Assembly: GCA_023394955.1 (NCBI GenBank) | Contig: JAEWZY010000015.1 | Coordinates: 1-64,000, forward strand | Length of the DNA: 64,000 nt | Direction: 5' to 3' | DNA from: Bacillota bacterium | Lineage (GTDB): Bacteria > Bacillota > UBA4882 > UBA8346 | The notes under the pieces: generated by a model | Told to the model about the DNA's origin: nothing | What the model saw: the letters and a program-made list of their open reading frames with translations, nothing else | Databases searched by the model: none | In this document: piece by piece, positions 1 to 8,554 of the stretch | How the letters are laid out: every line of letters starts with the position of its first letter | Position numbering within the stretch: position 1 is the first letter of the stretch | Program-made: the position numbers and the translations under genes

Positions 1-977
1 CCGGTAGGCCCGGTTACCAGGATAATTCCGTGAGGTTGTTTATAAACGGAACGAAACCGCTCCAGCGTATCCGGTAGAAAGCCTAAGCTTTCCATTTTGG
101 CGAGGACATTGCTTTTAAACAAGATCCGCATCACAACTTTTTCCCCAAAAACAATTGGAATGCAAGAAACCCGTAAATCAATTGGGATTCCATCGACCCG
201 CATCTGAATCCGGCCGTCTTGGGGAAGTCTTTTTTCAGCGATGTTCATCCCGGAGATAATCTTGATCCGGGAGATGATCGCTGCTTGAGTATTTTTAGGC
301 GAGGTCATGATCTTTTTCAATCTGCCGTCAACCCGGTAACGAATCACCAATTCCCGTTCGGTAGGTTCCAAGTGGATATCGCTGGCCCGTTCCTTAACCG
401 CTTGAGTGATGAGTAAATTTACCAAGCGGACGATGGGAGCGTCTTCAACCATGGCCTCCAATTCAGCCGAACCCTGCTCCTCAACGGTTTCTTCTTCGAT
501 CTGAACGTCCAGGTCTTTGAAAACTTCTTTCACCGAACCCGAGATTCCAAAATACCTGCTGAAAGCCTCATTCATATCCTCTTCGCTAACAATCACCGGT
601 TGAATCTCATAATTAAGAGTTAAGCGAAGCTCATCAAGAGAGTAAACATCGGTAGGATCCAACATCGCTAATACCAATCGCTTTCCCTGTTTTTCAACGG
701 GAAAAACATGATATTTTTTAGCGACATGCTCTGGGACCATGCCCACAATATCAGGATCAATTTTCCGTTTAGAAAGAATCACATGGGGGATGCCCAATTG
801 AAATTCAAGGGTTTCAATCAAGCGCTGTTCATTGATGTACCCTTTCCTTACCAATATAGTCCCTAAGCGTTCTTTAGTCTTGCGTTGTTCTACAAGGGCT
901 TCCTCTAGTTGTTCAGTAGTTATTTGCCCGGTCTGCACTAGAAGGTCGCCAATTTTTTGTTTGAATACGGTTGCCAA
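1..977 (-). CDS. Type IV pilus / type II secretion assembly ATPase (PilB/GspE family), 5' part
   Basis: Cytoplasmic hexameric ATPase family that powers pilus or pseudopilus extension. About 325 residues are visible: an N-terminal GspE/PilB N domain (opening ATVFKQKIGDLLVQTGQI), a linker, then the start of the catalytic part with the conserved stretches ASDIHLEPTE and RLPQDGRIQ. The window edge cuts the gene inside Walker A (VTGPTG). The start is taken as TTG at 977, because GGAGG lies 7 bases upstream and no better start is seen. It is read leftwards from a consensus promoter 220 bases away through a structured leader. PilB and GspE cannot be told apart without the rest of the gene and its neighbours. 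Confidence 0.9.
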   Translation of the reverse strand, partial: MATVFKQKIGDLLVQTGQITTEQLEEALVEQRKTKERLGTILVRKGYINEQRLIETLEFQLGIPHVILSKRKIDPDIVGMVPEHVAKKYHVFPVEKQGKRLVLAMLDPTDVYSLDELRLTLNYEIQPVIVSEEDMNEAFSRYFGISGSVKEVFKDLDVQIEEETVEEQGSAELEAMVEDAPIVRLVNLLITQAVKERASDIHLEPTERELVIRYRVDGRLKKIMTSPKNTQAAIISRIKIISGMNIAEKRLPQDGRIQMRVDGIPIDLRVSCIPIVFGEKVVMRILFKSNVLAKMESLGFLPDTLERFRSVYKQPHGIILVTGPT

Positions 978-1188
978 ATAAAAAGCCTCCGGTTATATCT
1001 AAATCGCTATTCTTTATGTCTTCGCGTCTCTATGGCAAACTATAAAAATTTATCTCTTTCAAGTCCAATCCGACATAAAAACCGACGAAACGTCAATCCG
1101 CCGGTTTCACTACTTACTCCATTGGACTCAAGTGACCAGGTGCAAATCCAACTTCATCGCTTCTACATTTTATTACATTTATGCACTT
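978..1188 (-). promoter_or_regulatory. Structured 5' leader of the PilB/GspE gene with internal terminator-like hairpin
   Basis: About 210 bases separate the predicted transcription start from the TTG start codon. Inside, AAACCGGCG and CGTCGGTTT (1079-1107, minus sense; one G-U pair) form a 9-bp stem followed by five U, like an intrinsic terminator. Flanking it, AGTCCAAT (1121-1128 region) and ATTGGACT (1062-1069 region) are exact inverted repeats of 8 bp. The 5' copy can also pair with the upstream TTGGATTT. This mutually exclusive pairing is typical of attenuators or riboswitches. I do not recognise the aptamer class; the c-di-GMP-I core sequence is absent. Confidence 0.45.
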
Positions 1189-1194
1189 AACTAG

Positions 1195-1223
1195 ATTATA
1201 ACTTACAGGTAACTTTATGTCAA
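1195..1223 (-). promoter_or_regulatory. Sigma-A type promoter for the PilB/GspE gene
   Basis: On the minus strand a perfect -35 TTGACA (1223-1218) is followed after exactly 17 bases by a perfect -10 TATAAT (1200-1195). Transcription would begin near 1188 and run left into the structured leader. This is the best match to a vegetative promoter that I found in the window. Confidence 0.85.
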
Positions 1224-1340
1224 TATTTGCATATAATATTAAGTTAACCCAGTATTTATTTGCCATTTGATTATTGTATAGTTTTCAGTTTTAATCAGAT
1301 TACCGCCGGGATTTCGTCACAATTATAGTGACACATTCGT

Positions 1341-2471
1341 TTACCCCAACTGTTTCCGAAAGCCCCTTACCGAATAACTTAAAATTACAAACCCGGAAAA
1401 GGCCAACGCCAATATTTGTGGAAACAGAAAAGTGAACCCAATCCCTTTTAAATAGACACCCCTGACAATCTCCAGGTAATACCGGGTCGGGATGAGATAA
1501 GTCAGCGCTTGTAATATTTTAGGCATATTAACGATGGGAAAGATAAAACCGGATAAGAGAATATTGGGAATTAAAAAGAATAATGCCGTAAGCATCGCCT
1601 GTTGTTGGGTTTGGGAAATAACCGAAATTAAAAGCCCGATCCCGAGCGAAGTTAAGATAAACAATAGCGAGCTTCCCATCAATAAAAAGACATTGCCTCT
1701 GAGCGGGACCCCAAACCAAAGGCCGCCTATGAGCATCATCAACAACAAGTCGAATAATCCAATCACCGGAAACGGTATTAGTTTTCCAATAATTAGCTCC
1801 CACGGTTTAACCGGGGTCACCATTAATTGTTCGTTTGTGCCCGATTCTTTCTCTTTAACCACGGATAACGCCGTCAATAAAGTGGTAATAATCAGTAACA
1901 CTAGGGCGATGATTCCCGGGACCATATAATTGATAGAACGTAATTCGGGATTATAATAGACCCGGTGTTTCAAATTTAACGGCGTTTTGGCTAAACTTAG
2001 TCGGCCAATTTTCAAAAGGCGTTCGTCGCGAATTTGTTGCGCGTAATGATTGATAATACTGATAAAATAGTTCCGGGCGATCGAAGCGGTATTTGAGTCG
2101 GTACCATCGATTATAACTTGCATACTTGGCTGTTTTCCCGCTAAAAGATCCCGGCTAAACCCTCCGGGGAAGACCAGACCGATTTTAACCACGCCGCTGT
2201 TTAGTTTTTCCTCCAAAATGCGATAATTATCAACCCGTCCTTGATTGACAAAAAAACCGGATTTTTCAATCTTCGTCACCAACTGCCTGCTTAGGCCCGA
2301 CCGATCCTGGTCGAATACGGCGAATTTGATGTTTTTAACATCATTGGCGACTACATAACCGAAAAGAAACAGTTGAATGACTGGTAACACAAAAATCAGC
2401 GCCAGGGATTTATGATCCCTCAATAATTGTAACACTTCTTTTTTGGCGATTACCATAACTCTTGAGTTCAT
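1341..2471 (-). CDS. ABC-2 type multidrug transporter permease (YbhR-like)
   Basis: 376-residue inner-membrane permease of the ABC-2 family. It has one N-terminal membrane segment (about residues 24-43), a long extracytoplasmic loop (about 45-175) with the family pattern DGTDSN and YYNPELRS, then five hydrophobic segments to the C-terminus. It pairs with the neighbouring permease, which has the same architecture (GADSN, LYNPELVS). The start ATG follows an AGAGG site and comes 2 bases after the upstream stop. It is the last gene of an efflux operon laid out like E. coli cecR-ybhGFSR. The substrate is unknown; drugs or cationic toxins are the family norm. Confidence 0.9.
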   Translation of the reverse strand: MNSRVMVIAKKEVLQLLRDHKSLALIFVLPVIQLFLFGYVVANDVKNIKFAVFDQDRSGLSRQLVTKIEKSGFFVNQGRVDNYRILEEKLNSGVVKIGLVFPGGFSRDLLAGKQPSMQVIIDGTDSNTASIARNYFISIINHYAQQIRDERLLKIGRLSLAKTPLNLKHRVYYNPELRSINYMVPGIIALVLLIITTLLTALSVVKEKESGTNEQLMVTPVKPWELIIGKLIPFPVIGLFDLLLMMLIGGLWFGVPLRGNVFLLMGSSLLFILTSLGIGLLISVISQTQQQAMLTALFFLIPNILLSGFIFPIVNMPKILQALTYLIPTRYYLEIVRGVYLKGIGFTFLFPQILALAFSGFVILSYSVRGFRKQLG

Positions 2472-2473
2472 TT

Positions 2474-3610
2474 TTAATCCAACCTCTTCTTAAACCTGAA
2501 TGCCGTGACTGTTGCGAAAAATCCGGTAAAAAGGACTAATGAAAGTAATTGCGGCCATAATATTTGAAGCCCGACGCCTTTCAGGAAAATTCCCCGTAAA
2601 GCGACGAGAAAATATTTTGCCGGTATCAGATTGCTGAGTAGTTGAAGCAACGAAGGCATTGTTTCGATGGGAAATACGAATCCCGACAGCAATATCGCAG
2701 GCAACAGCGTAGCGGTCATTGTCATTAACATGGCTTGTTGTTGAGTTTTAGCGATGGTCGAGAAGGTCAGGCCCATTGCCAGGGCGGCATTTAGAAAAAG
2801 AATTATGAATAAAAACAAGACCCCCAAACTGCCTTTTAACGGCACCCCAAACCCATAAATTCCGGCGGGAATGATCAATAGAACTCCCCCAAAGGAAGCG
2901 ACCGCATAGGGTATGATTTTCCCCAGGATTAAGGTTAACGGTTTAATCGGGCTAGCCGCCAGCTGTTCGAAGGTATTCCGTTCCTTCTCGCCGGTAATCG
3001 CCATCCCGGTCAAGAGGGAGACCATCATCATCAACAAGACGGAGATTAGACCGGGCACAATGAAATGAGCGCTGACCAATTCCGGATTGTACAAAACCCG
3101 TTCCCGGACTGTAAAAGGGACCATCCTTTCGGCCGGGCCGGCCTGACCCTTTCCCTTGAACCGTTCCAGTATTATCTTTGAGGAATATGTTCGAACGAAT
3201 CCTGTGAAATAACTCAGGGCAATGGTTGCGGTATTGGAATCCGCGCCATCGATCCCTAAAAAGATCTCACTGCTCTCCCCGGCTGTCAATTTTCGGCTGA
3301 AACCCGACGGTATCCAGACAAATGCCAGGACTCTACCGGAATCCAACAATTTAATTAAATCAGCCTCGTTGCTGCAATACCCTAATAAGTCGAAGTACTC
3401 CGAAGAGCTGAAACTTTTGACAAACTCCCGGCTCTGCCTGGATGAGTCCTGATCGTAAACGACCACACCGATATGGCGGATATCAAAATTTACGGCATAC
3501 CCATAAAGAATTAACATGAGCACCGGGGCGAACAGGATTATTCCCAAAGTCCGCGGGTCACGCCGGATTTGCAAAAATTCCTTTTTAATTAAAGCCCATA
3601 ATTGCCGCAT
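2474..3610 (-). CDS. ABC-2 type multidrug transporter permease (YbhS-like)
   Basis: 378-residue ABC-2 permease, the partner of the downstream permease in what is probably a heterodimeric exporter. It has one N-terminal membrane helix, a large external domain containing GIDGADSN and LYNPELVS, and five C-terminal helices. An in-frame ATG at 3646 would overlap the ATPase gene by 32 bases. I prefer ATG at 3610 (MRQLWALIKKEF), 5 bases after the ATPase stop, because the family begins with this short amphipathic stretch. No truncation or frameshift is seen. Confidence 0.88.
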   Translation of the reverse strand: MRQLWALIKKEFLQIRRDPRTLGIILFAPVLMLILYGYAVNFDIRHIGVVVYDQDSSRQSREFVKSFSSSEYFDLLGYCSNEADLIKLLDSGRVLAFVWIPSGFSRKLTAGESSEIFLGIDGADSNTATIALSYFTGFVRTYSSKIILERFKGKGQAGPAERMVPFTVRERVLYNPELVSAHFIVPGLISVLLMMMVSLLTGMAITGEKERNTFEQLAASPIKPLTLILGKIIPYAVASFGGVLLIIPAGIYGFGVPLKGSLGVLFLFIILFLNAALAMGLTFSTIAKTQQQAMLMTMTATLLPAILLSGFVFPIETMPSLLQLLSNLIPAKYFLVALRGIFLKGVGLQILWPQLLSLVLFTGFFATVTAFRFKKRLD

Positions 3611-3614
3611 AATC

Positions 3615-4343
3615 TCATCCCGCCACCTTTTGGGCGTAATAAACAAAAGCCGCTTCCAATGAATTGGTCCCGGAGTCCCTTTTTAAGTCAGTCGGGGTCC
3701 CCAACCTGACCAGCCGGCCTCCGGCGATAAATGCGATCCGGTTGCAGTATTCCGCTTCATCCATAAAATGTGTAGTGACAAAGATAGTAATCCCTTGGCT
3801 GGAAAGGGACCGAATCAGTTCCCAAAACCGGCGGCGGGAGATGGGATCCACTCCGGAAGTGGGCTCATCCAAAAAGAGAATCGGTGGTTGATGAACAATC
3901 GCGCAACCAAGGGCCAAACGTTGCTTCCACCCCAGAGAGAGCGCGGCGGTGGAGGTGTGTTCCTTGCCTTGGAGATTAATTAGGGCTAAAACCCGCTCCT
4001 TCGCATCCTTTACTTCCTGTTTTTTCAATCCGTAAATTCCGGCGTAAAACCGGATGTTTTCCAAAACAGTCAAATCCCTATAGAGGGAGAACTTTTGGGA
4101 CATGTAACCGATGTTTTGCTTAACCTGATCCGGCTTCTCAGCGACATCAAACCCGGCCACCAGGGCCCGTCCCGCAGTCGGCGCCAGAATACCGCATAAC
4201 ATCCTGATGGTTGTGGATTTTCCGGCGCCGTTGGGCCCTAAAAAACCAAAAATTTCCCCCGGGGCGACTTCAAAGGAGATTCGGTCAACCGCGATAAATT
4301 TACCAAATTCTTTGGTGAGCTGTTCCACTTGGACTGCGGTCAT
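3615..4343 (-). CDS. ABC transporter ATPase (YbhF C-terminal-half type)
   Basis: 242-residue nucleotide-binding subunit of the efflux pump. Walker A is GPNGAGKST (about residue 35), the Q-loop region is YMSQKFSLY, and Walker B is LFLDEPTSGVDP. The H-loop is TTHFMDEAEYC. The signature is degenerate (LSLGWKQR instead of LSGGQ), as I recall for the second half of E. coli YbhF. Its ATG overlaps the TGA of the preceding ATPase gene (ATGA), which implies translational coupling. In E. coli both ATPase halves are one protein; here they are separate genes. Confidence 0.92.
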   Translation of the reverse strand: MTAVQVEQLTKEFGKFIAVDRISFEVAPGEIFGFLGPNGAGKSTTIRMLCGILAPTAGRALVAGFDVAEKPDQVKQNIGYMSQKFSLYRDLTVLENIRFYAGIYGLKKQEVKDAKERVLALINLQGKEHTSTAALSLGWKQRLALGCAIVHQPPILFLDEPTSGVDPISRRRFWELIRSLSSQGITIFVTTHFMDEAEYCNRIAFIAGGRLVRLGTPTDLKRDSGTNSLEAAFVYYAQKVAG

Positions 4344-5269
4344 GATTTAACCTCGGTCAATAATTGAATAAACACATCACTCAAAGTGGGTTCAATAATC
4401 TTGACCCCGACAGTGAATCCGTTTTCCCCCAGAACCGTCTCCAACCAGTTGCGGCCCCGCTCGGAATCGGAGGCCATTCCCGGTTTGAGTTGAATGTGCA
4501 AACAGTCGCCATAAAGCTGGATGTCTTTAACGCTATTTAGTAGTAAATCATGGATTTCAATCAACCGGTCTCCGGCGACTTCGTAGATTTTACCTTCCAA
4601 AGCTTTCTTTAGTTGCGCCGGAGTATCGCTTTGCAATATTTTCCCCCGGTTCATCATGGTCACCCGGTCGCATTTGGCCGCTTCATCCATATAGGCCGTG
4701 CTGACAATGATGGTTGTGCCTTGTTCCGGTAATGGCGTCAACATTTCCCAGAACTCTTGACGGGAGACCGGATCAACTCCGGTAGTCGGTTCGTCAAGGA
4801 TTAAGATCCGGGGTGTATGGATGAGAGTACAGCAGAGGGCTAGTTTCTGTTTCATTCCTCCGGATAGGTTTCCCGCCAGGCGGTCTTGAAACCGGGCTAA
4901 ACCGGCGAAACGGAGCAATTCTTGTTTGCGTTGGGCCAATCCCCGTAAAGGGGTGTTAAAAAGATCCGCAAAAAAATCTAGATTTTCTTTGACGGTCAAG
5001 TCGGTATAAAGCGCAAACTTTTGGGCCATATAACCCAGTTTTTGTTTGAGTTTCTCGGGATGCTTAATGACATCAATGCCTAAAACGGATACTTTTCCGG
5101 AAGTAGCTGTCAAGATTCCGCATAAGATCTGAAATAAGCTGGTCTTCCCGGCGCCGTCCGGCCCTAAAAATCCAAAAATCTGATCGCTGGCAACCGAGAT
5201 TGAAATACCGTCAATCGCCGTTACCTGCTGATATTTTTTGACCAAATTTTGCAATACTACCGCTTCCAT
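4340..5269 (-). CDS. ABC transporter ATPase (YbhF N-terminal-half type)
   Basis: 309-residue ATPase. Walker A is GPDGAGKTS, the signature NLSGGMKQK is intact, and Walker B is LILDEPTTGVDP. The H-loop histidine is replaced (STAYMDEA), so this site may be weaker in hydrolysis. With the neighbour's altered signature, that suggests a heterodimer with unequal ATP sites. The extra C-terminal 80 residues match the extension common in ABC-2 exporters. ATG follows AGGATG. It sits between the adaptor gene and the second ATPase. Confidence 0.92.
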   Translation of the reverse strand: MEAVVLQNLVKKYQQVTAIDGISISVASDQIFGFLGPDGAGKTSLFQILCGILTATSGKVSVLGIDVIKHPEKLKQKLGYMAQKFALYTDLTVKENLDFFADLFNTPLRGLAQRKQELLRFAGLARFQDRLAGNLSGGMKQKLALCCTLIHTPRILILDEPTTGVDPVSRQEFWEMLTPLPEQGTTIIVSTAYMDEAAKCDRVTMMNRGKILQSDTPAQLKKALEGKIYEVAGDRLIEIHDLLLNSVKDIQLYGDCLHIQLKPGMASDSERGRNWLETVLGENGFTVGVKIIEPTLSDVFIQLLTEVKS

Positions 5270-5287
5270 GGAAACATCCTTTATGAT

Positions 5288-5348
5288 TGCCGGGAGTCAA
5301 AGTCGAATGCCAAAAGAAGTACCCGGCATCAATTGAAATCGTTTCAAT
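5288..5348 (-). other. Two small inverted repeats between adaptor and ATPase genes
   Basis: TGCCGGG (5288-5294) and CCCGGCA (5322-5328) form a 7-bp stem, and ATTGAAA/TTTCAAT (5332-5348) is a second 7-bp palindrome. Neither is followed by a U run in either direction. They may be mRNA-processing or stabilising hairpins inside the operon; their role is unproven. Confidence 0.35.
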
Positions 5349-5355
5349 CAACTTT

Positions 5356-6201
5356 TTAGACTTTAGACTCGGAACTTTTGACCGGCTTAATCCTAACCTC
5401 AGCCGGAATCCCCGCTTTTAGCTTTCCGGAGCTGTTATCCACTTCCACTTTTACTTCATAGACCTGTTTAACCCGTTCCTCTTTACTTAAATAGTCTTTC
5501 GGAGTAAACTCCGCTGTTTGGGAAATATACGCAATCCGGCCTTTAAAATCCAAATCGGGAAAGGCGTCCAATTTAATGATGGTTGGTTGGTTAAGGCTAA
5601 CCTTTTCCACCTCGATTAAGGGAAGGTAAACCTTGACCCAGGGTTTGGTCGGATCCAGAATGGTACAAAGCGCAGCGCCGGGGATTACCACCTCTCCCGG
5701 TTCTATCAATTTGGCGGAGATTATTCCGTTTGCCGGAGCTTCAATCAATGTATCCGTCAATTCCGTTTCAAGCAGGTTTACATTGGCCTCAGCTTGTTTC
5801 ACCTGTGCGTCAAAGACTTCCCAACCGGTAACTGCCCGGTCATACTCGGCCTGGGAGATAAGTTCGTCCCGGCGTAGCTTTCGTAACCGGTCCAAATCCC
5901 TCCGGGCGGCGTTAAGGTTAGCCTGAGAGGCTGTTAGTCCGGACTTGGCCGCCCGAATTCTGGCGTCTAATTGGTCGTGTTCAAGTTCGGCCAATCGATC
6001 CCCTAATTTAACCGTTTGCCCTTCCTTAAAGAATATTCCGGTTACCCGGCCGCCAAGTTTACTACTGACGATAGTCTCCGTCATTTCAACGGTCCCGGTG
6101 GCCCATATTTCATCCTGTATTTCCGGCGCGCATCCGGAAATTAGAAACGCAAAAAATATTAACCCTAAAAACCTCCAGACTAACTCCTGCCTTCGCTTCA
6201 C
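5356..6201 (-). CDS. HlyD/MFP-family periplasmic adaptor lipoprotein (YbhG-like)
   Basis: 281-residue membrane-fusion protein that would link the ABC exporter to the outer envelope. An N-terminal hydrophobic stretch ends in a lipobox (LISGC). Then come half of a barrel-sandwich domain (GTVEMTETIVSSKLGGRV), a long alpha-helical hairpin rich in Ala/Arg/Leu (about residues 75-150), the second sandwich half (IEAPANGIISA) and a beta-barrel. GTG at 6201 is preferred to GTG at 6210 because AGGGG is then 8 bases upstream. An adaptor of this kind suits a diderm cell, although some monoderm exporters also have one. Confidence 0.88.
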   Translation of the reverse strand: MKRRQELVWRFLGLIFFAFLISGCAPEIQDEIWATGTVEMTETIVSSKLGGRVTGIFFKEGQTVKLGDRLAELEHDQLDARIRAAKSGLTASQANLNAARRDLDRLRKLRRDELISQAEYDRAVTGWEVFDAQVKQAEANVNLLETELTDTLIEAPANGIISAKLIEPGEVVIPGAALCTILDPTKPWVKVYLPLIEVEKVSLNQPTIIKLDAFPDLDFKGRIAYISQTAEFTPKDYLSKEERVKQVYEVKVEVDNSSGKLKAGIPAEVRIKPVKSSESKV

Positions 6202-6212
6202 CCTTACCACCC

Positions 6213-6797
6213 CTACCGCTTAATTGCCGTTAAAATGAATTCCATTAGCTCATTTTTGACCCGTTCCAAGTCTTCATTTTTCTTCAAGATTATTTTATTT
6301 ATCAAATTAACTTGCATACTGCCGATGATCGCCAGCGCCGTCACTTCGGGATCGAATGGCTTAAACTCACCGCTATTGATCCCTTCTTCTAGAATCTTAA
6401 TTACTAACTTGACATAAGGATGGACCCCGTGTTGGAGGACTGATTCGATGTCTACCATGCTTTTCCGGTCGGAATGGCCGAATACCAATTGAACGATATT
6501 CCGGTCGATGGTAAAGAAGCTAAAATGAAAATTAATCAACGCAACAAGTTTAGCGGTGGAATTTAAGCCCCGGTTGTTGATAATCTCTTCAATCCCGCTT
6601 TTAAGGCGTTGGATATTATCATTGATGATCATCGTGAACAACTGGTTTTTGGTGGGAAAATACTTAAAAATCAACCCTTCGGAAACCCCGGCCTCTCTGG
6701 CGATCTCCGCCGTCCGGGTGTTGGCGAAACCTTTAGCCATCGCTAACCTGACAGTCGCCTCAATGATTTTTTCCTTAGCCGCTTCGGCTTTGTTCAT
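6213..6797 (-). CDS. TetR-family transcriptional regulator of the efflux operon
   Basis: 194-residue TetR repressor. The helix-turn-helix is at residues 27-52 (TAEIAREAGVSEGLIFKYF), followed by an all-helical ligand domain of normal length. It is the first gene of the operon and its stop lies just upstream of the adaptor start, the arrangement of E. coli CecR with YbhGFSR. It probably represses itself and the pump by binding the palindrome 22 bases upstream of its start. The inducing ligand cannot be read from sequence. Confidence 0.92.
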   Translation of the reverse strand: MNKAEAAKEKIIEATVRLAMAKGFANTRTAEIAREAGVSEGLIFKYFPTKNQLFTMIINDNIQRLKSGIEEIINNRGLNSTAKLVALINFHFSFFTIDRNIVQLVFGHSDRKSMVDIESVLQHGVHPYVKLVIKILEEGINSGEFKPFDPEVTALAIIGSMQVNLINKIILKKNEDLERVKNELMEFILTAIKR

Positions 6798-6819
6798 TTT
6801 ATCACCTAAATTGTTTTGG

Positions 6820-6837
6820 TGAGTGAATGCTCACTTA
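6820..6837. promoter_or_regulatory. Probable TetR operator
   Basis: TGAGTGAATGCTCACTTA is a near-perfect palindrome (TGAGTGA versus TAAGTGA after a 4-base centre). It lies directly upstream of the TetR gene. Its size, symmetry and T(G/A)AGTGA half-sites are typical of TetR-family operators. Confidence 0.65.
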
Positions 6838-7199
6838 TGATAAGTTTAAAGCTATATAGTAAATTTTACAAGGTTTTGGTAAGATTTTTAACCGGAAGTT
6901 TACGATTGAGAAATAGTGAGGTTCGGAAGGAAACGAGCAAATTTGAGTTTCAAATCAGGCTTCAGTTAATTCCCCCGGAGAGGCCATAGCAACCCAGTCC
7001 AACCGCTAAAAAACTGGCGTTTTAACCGCATCGTATTTGAGAGGTGAAAATCTTGCTTCCAATGCCGCTGTCGAAGAATCGGACCATCCAATCAAACCGT
7101 CTGTTATCAAACAGTTCCCAAGCCCGCCGCAATACTAAGGAGTTTTCATGGTTTTGCCGAAGTGGTAGGGATTGCTTTTAGACCTAAAAGTCCCCCCGT
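6838..7199. other. Intergenic region, no gene recognised
   Basis: 360 bases between the TetR gene (transcribed left) and the end of the TRAP operon. The first part must hold the efflux operon promoter. I see no convincing gene: the longest start-with-RBS candidate, GTG near 7043, gives only about 40 residues of low-complexity sequence with no family resemblance. Confidence 0.5.
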
Positions 7200-7252
7200 A
7201 AAACCAAAAGACCGGAATCCCCCGTTTACGGAATGGCTTCCGAATCCTTTGG
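7200..7252 (-). terminator. Probable terminator of the TRAP operon
   Basis: On the minus strand the arms at 7252-7238 and 7217-7204 can pair over 14 bp with one bulged C and some G-U pairs. A UUUU run (7203-7200) follows. It lies 20 bases after the dctM stop codon. The loop holds a second small hairpin (CCGTAAACGG). This is a long and slightly imperfect terminator. Confidence 0.5.
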
Positions 7253-7272
7253 CTTAACGTGAAAAATACAGT

Positions 7273-8553
7273 TTAAAATCCCAATAGTCTTGGAATAAAT
7301 GTCGTAACAGCCGGTATATAGGTGATGATCGCCAGGGCGACAAATTCGATCAGCGCAAAAGGTATAATTACTTGATACATCCTGGCCAGAGGAATTTTAG
7401 CCACATTCGAAGTTACAAAGAGCGTCATTCCGACCGGCGGTGTAATCAATCCGACACAGAGATTCACCACAAACATCACTCCGAAATGGATCGGGTCGAT
7501 GCCAAGCTGCATGGCGGTGGGAGTAAGGATCGGGACCATTATTAGAAGCGCCGGGGCCAAATCCATTATCAACCCGATCAATAATAACAAAATGTTGGCT
7601 AAAAGCAGGAAGGCAAATTTACTATTAGCATAGACCATGAAAAATTCGGAGACATTTTGAGGTATTCGCAGTACCGTCACCGCCCATCCCATTGAAGCAG
7701 CGATGGCAATAATGAACATTACCGCAGCGGTCATTTTGGCAGCCCTTAAAAAGGGAAGATATAAATCCTTAAATCTAATGGTTTTGAGAATAAAGACACC
7801 TACCACAATCGAATATAATACCGCTGCCGCCGCCGATTCGGTGGCTGTAAAAATCCCGCCTAGAACTCCGCCCATGATGATCAGCGGCATCAGTAAAGCA
7901 GGCATTGTTTCGATGAAACTGGTAAAGATCTCTTTTAAAGTCGCTCGTCTGTTAGTTTTAGGATAATTTCTTTTTAAGGACATAAAGTAACATAAACCCA
8001 TGAGACATAAACCGATTACGATTCCCGGCCCAATCCCGCCGAGAAACAACGCTACTACCGATACGTTACCGGCTGCGACCGCATAGAGCACCATATTCAT
8101 GCTGGGCGGGATAATCGGACCTAAAATAGCCGATGAAGCCGTAACCGCAGCCGAAAAATCCCGAGGGTAACCGGACCGTTCCATCATTTCGATTTCGATC
8201 GGACCAAGTCCGGCGGCGTCCGCCGTGGCGGAACCGGTCAAGCCGGCGAAGAGCATACTCCCGAGAACATTGACATGGGCAAGACCGCCCCGAATATGCC
8301 CCACCAGATTGGTACAAAAGGCTACAATCCGGTTGGTAATCCCGGTAACATTCATGATCTCACTGGCCAAAATGAACAAAGGAATGCATAAAAAAGTAAA
8401 GTTGTCCATTCCGATAACCAGTTTGGTCGGGATGATTTCCATGGCGCCGCCCAAGGAAAAGAAAGCGCAGATCGTAACCAGCCCCATGGCGAACCCGATG
8501 GGAAGCCCGATCATGATCAGCACAATGAAGATGGCCAGAAATAGCAGTCCCAT
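7273..8553 (-). CDS. dctM: TRAP transporter large permease DctM
   Basis: 426-residue membrane subunit (12 or more hydrophobic segments) that couples sodium flux to import of an organic acid delivered by DctP. Family patterns include GLTGSATADAAGLG, IIPPSMNMVLYA, TATESAAAAVLY and LCVGLITPPVGMTLF. ATG at 8553 is chosen over 8571 because GGGAGG lies 8 bases upstream and it starts 1 base after the dctQ stop, which implies coupling. It is the last gene of dctP-dctQ-dctM. Dehydratase genes upstream suggest a sugar-acid substrate. Confidence 0.95.
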   Translation of the reverse strand: MGLLFLAIFIVLIMIGLPIGFAMGLVTICAFFSLGGAMEIIPTKLVIGMDNFTFLCIPLFILASEIMNVTGITNRIVAFCTNLVGHIRGGLAHVNVLGSMLFAGLTGSATADAAGLGPIEIEMMERSGYPRDFSAAVTASSAILGPIIPPSMNMVLYAVAAGNVSVVALFLGGIGPGIVIGLCLMGLCYFMSLKRNYPKTNRRATLKEIFTSFIETMPALLMPLIIMGGVLGGIFTATESAAAAVLYSIVVGVFILKTIRFKDLYLPFLRAAKMTAAVMFIIAIAASMGWAVTVLRIPQNVSEFFMVYANSKFAFLLLANILLLLIGLIMDLAPALLIMVPILTPTAMQLGIDPIHFGVMFVVNLCVGLITPPVGMTLFVTSNVAKIPLARMYQVIIPFALIEFVALAIITYIPAVTTFIPRLLGF

Positions 8554-8554
8554 A

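Noticed and set aside
978..1188. c-di-GMP-I (GEMM) riboswitch in the PilB leader
   Set aside because: The core sequence around CACGCANAGGGCAAACC and the matching GAAA-receptor region are not present.
957..1190. 77-codon plus-strand frame over the PilB leader
   Set aside because: No ribosome site, and it lies on the strand opposite a well-defined promoter and leader.
1316..1332. GTCAC-AATTATA-GTGAC after the last efflux gene as terminator or CRP/FNR site
   Set aside because: Only a 5-bp stem without U run, and the half-sites fit neither regulator well.
7043..7170. Small plus-strand frame starting GTG after GAGAGG
   Set aside because: About 40 residues, Asn/Ser/Arg-rich, with no family resemblance; likely chance.
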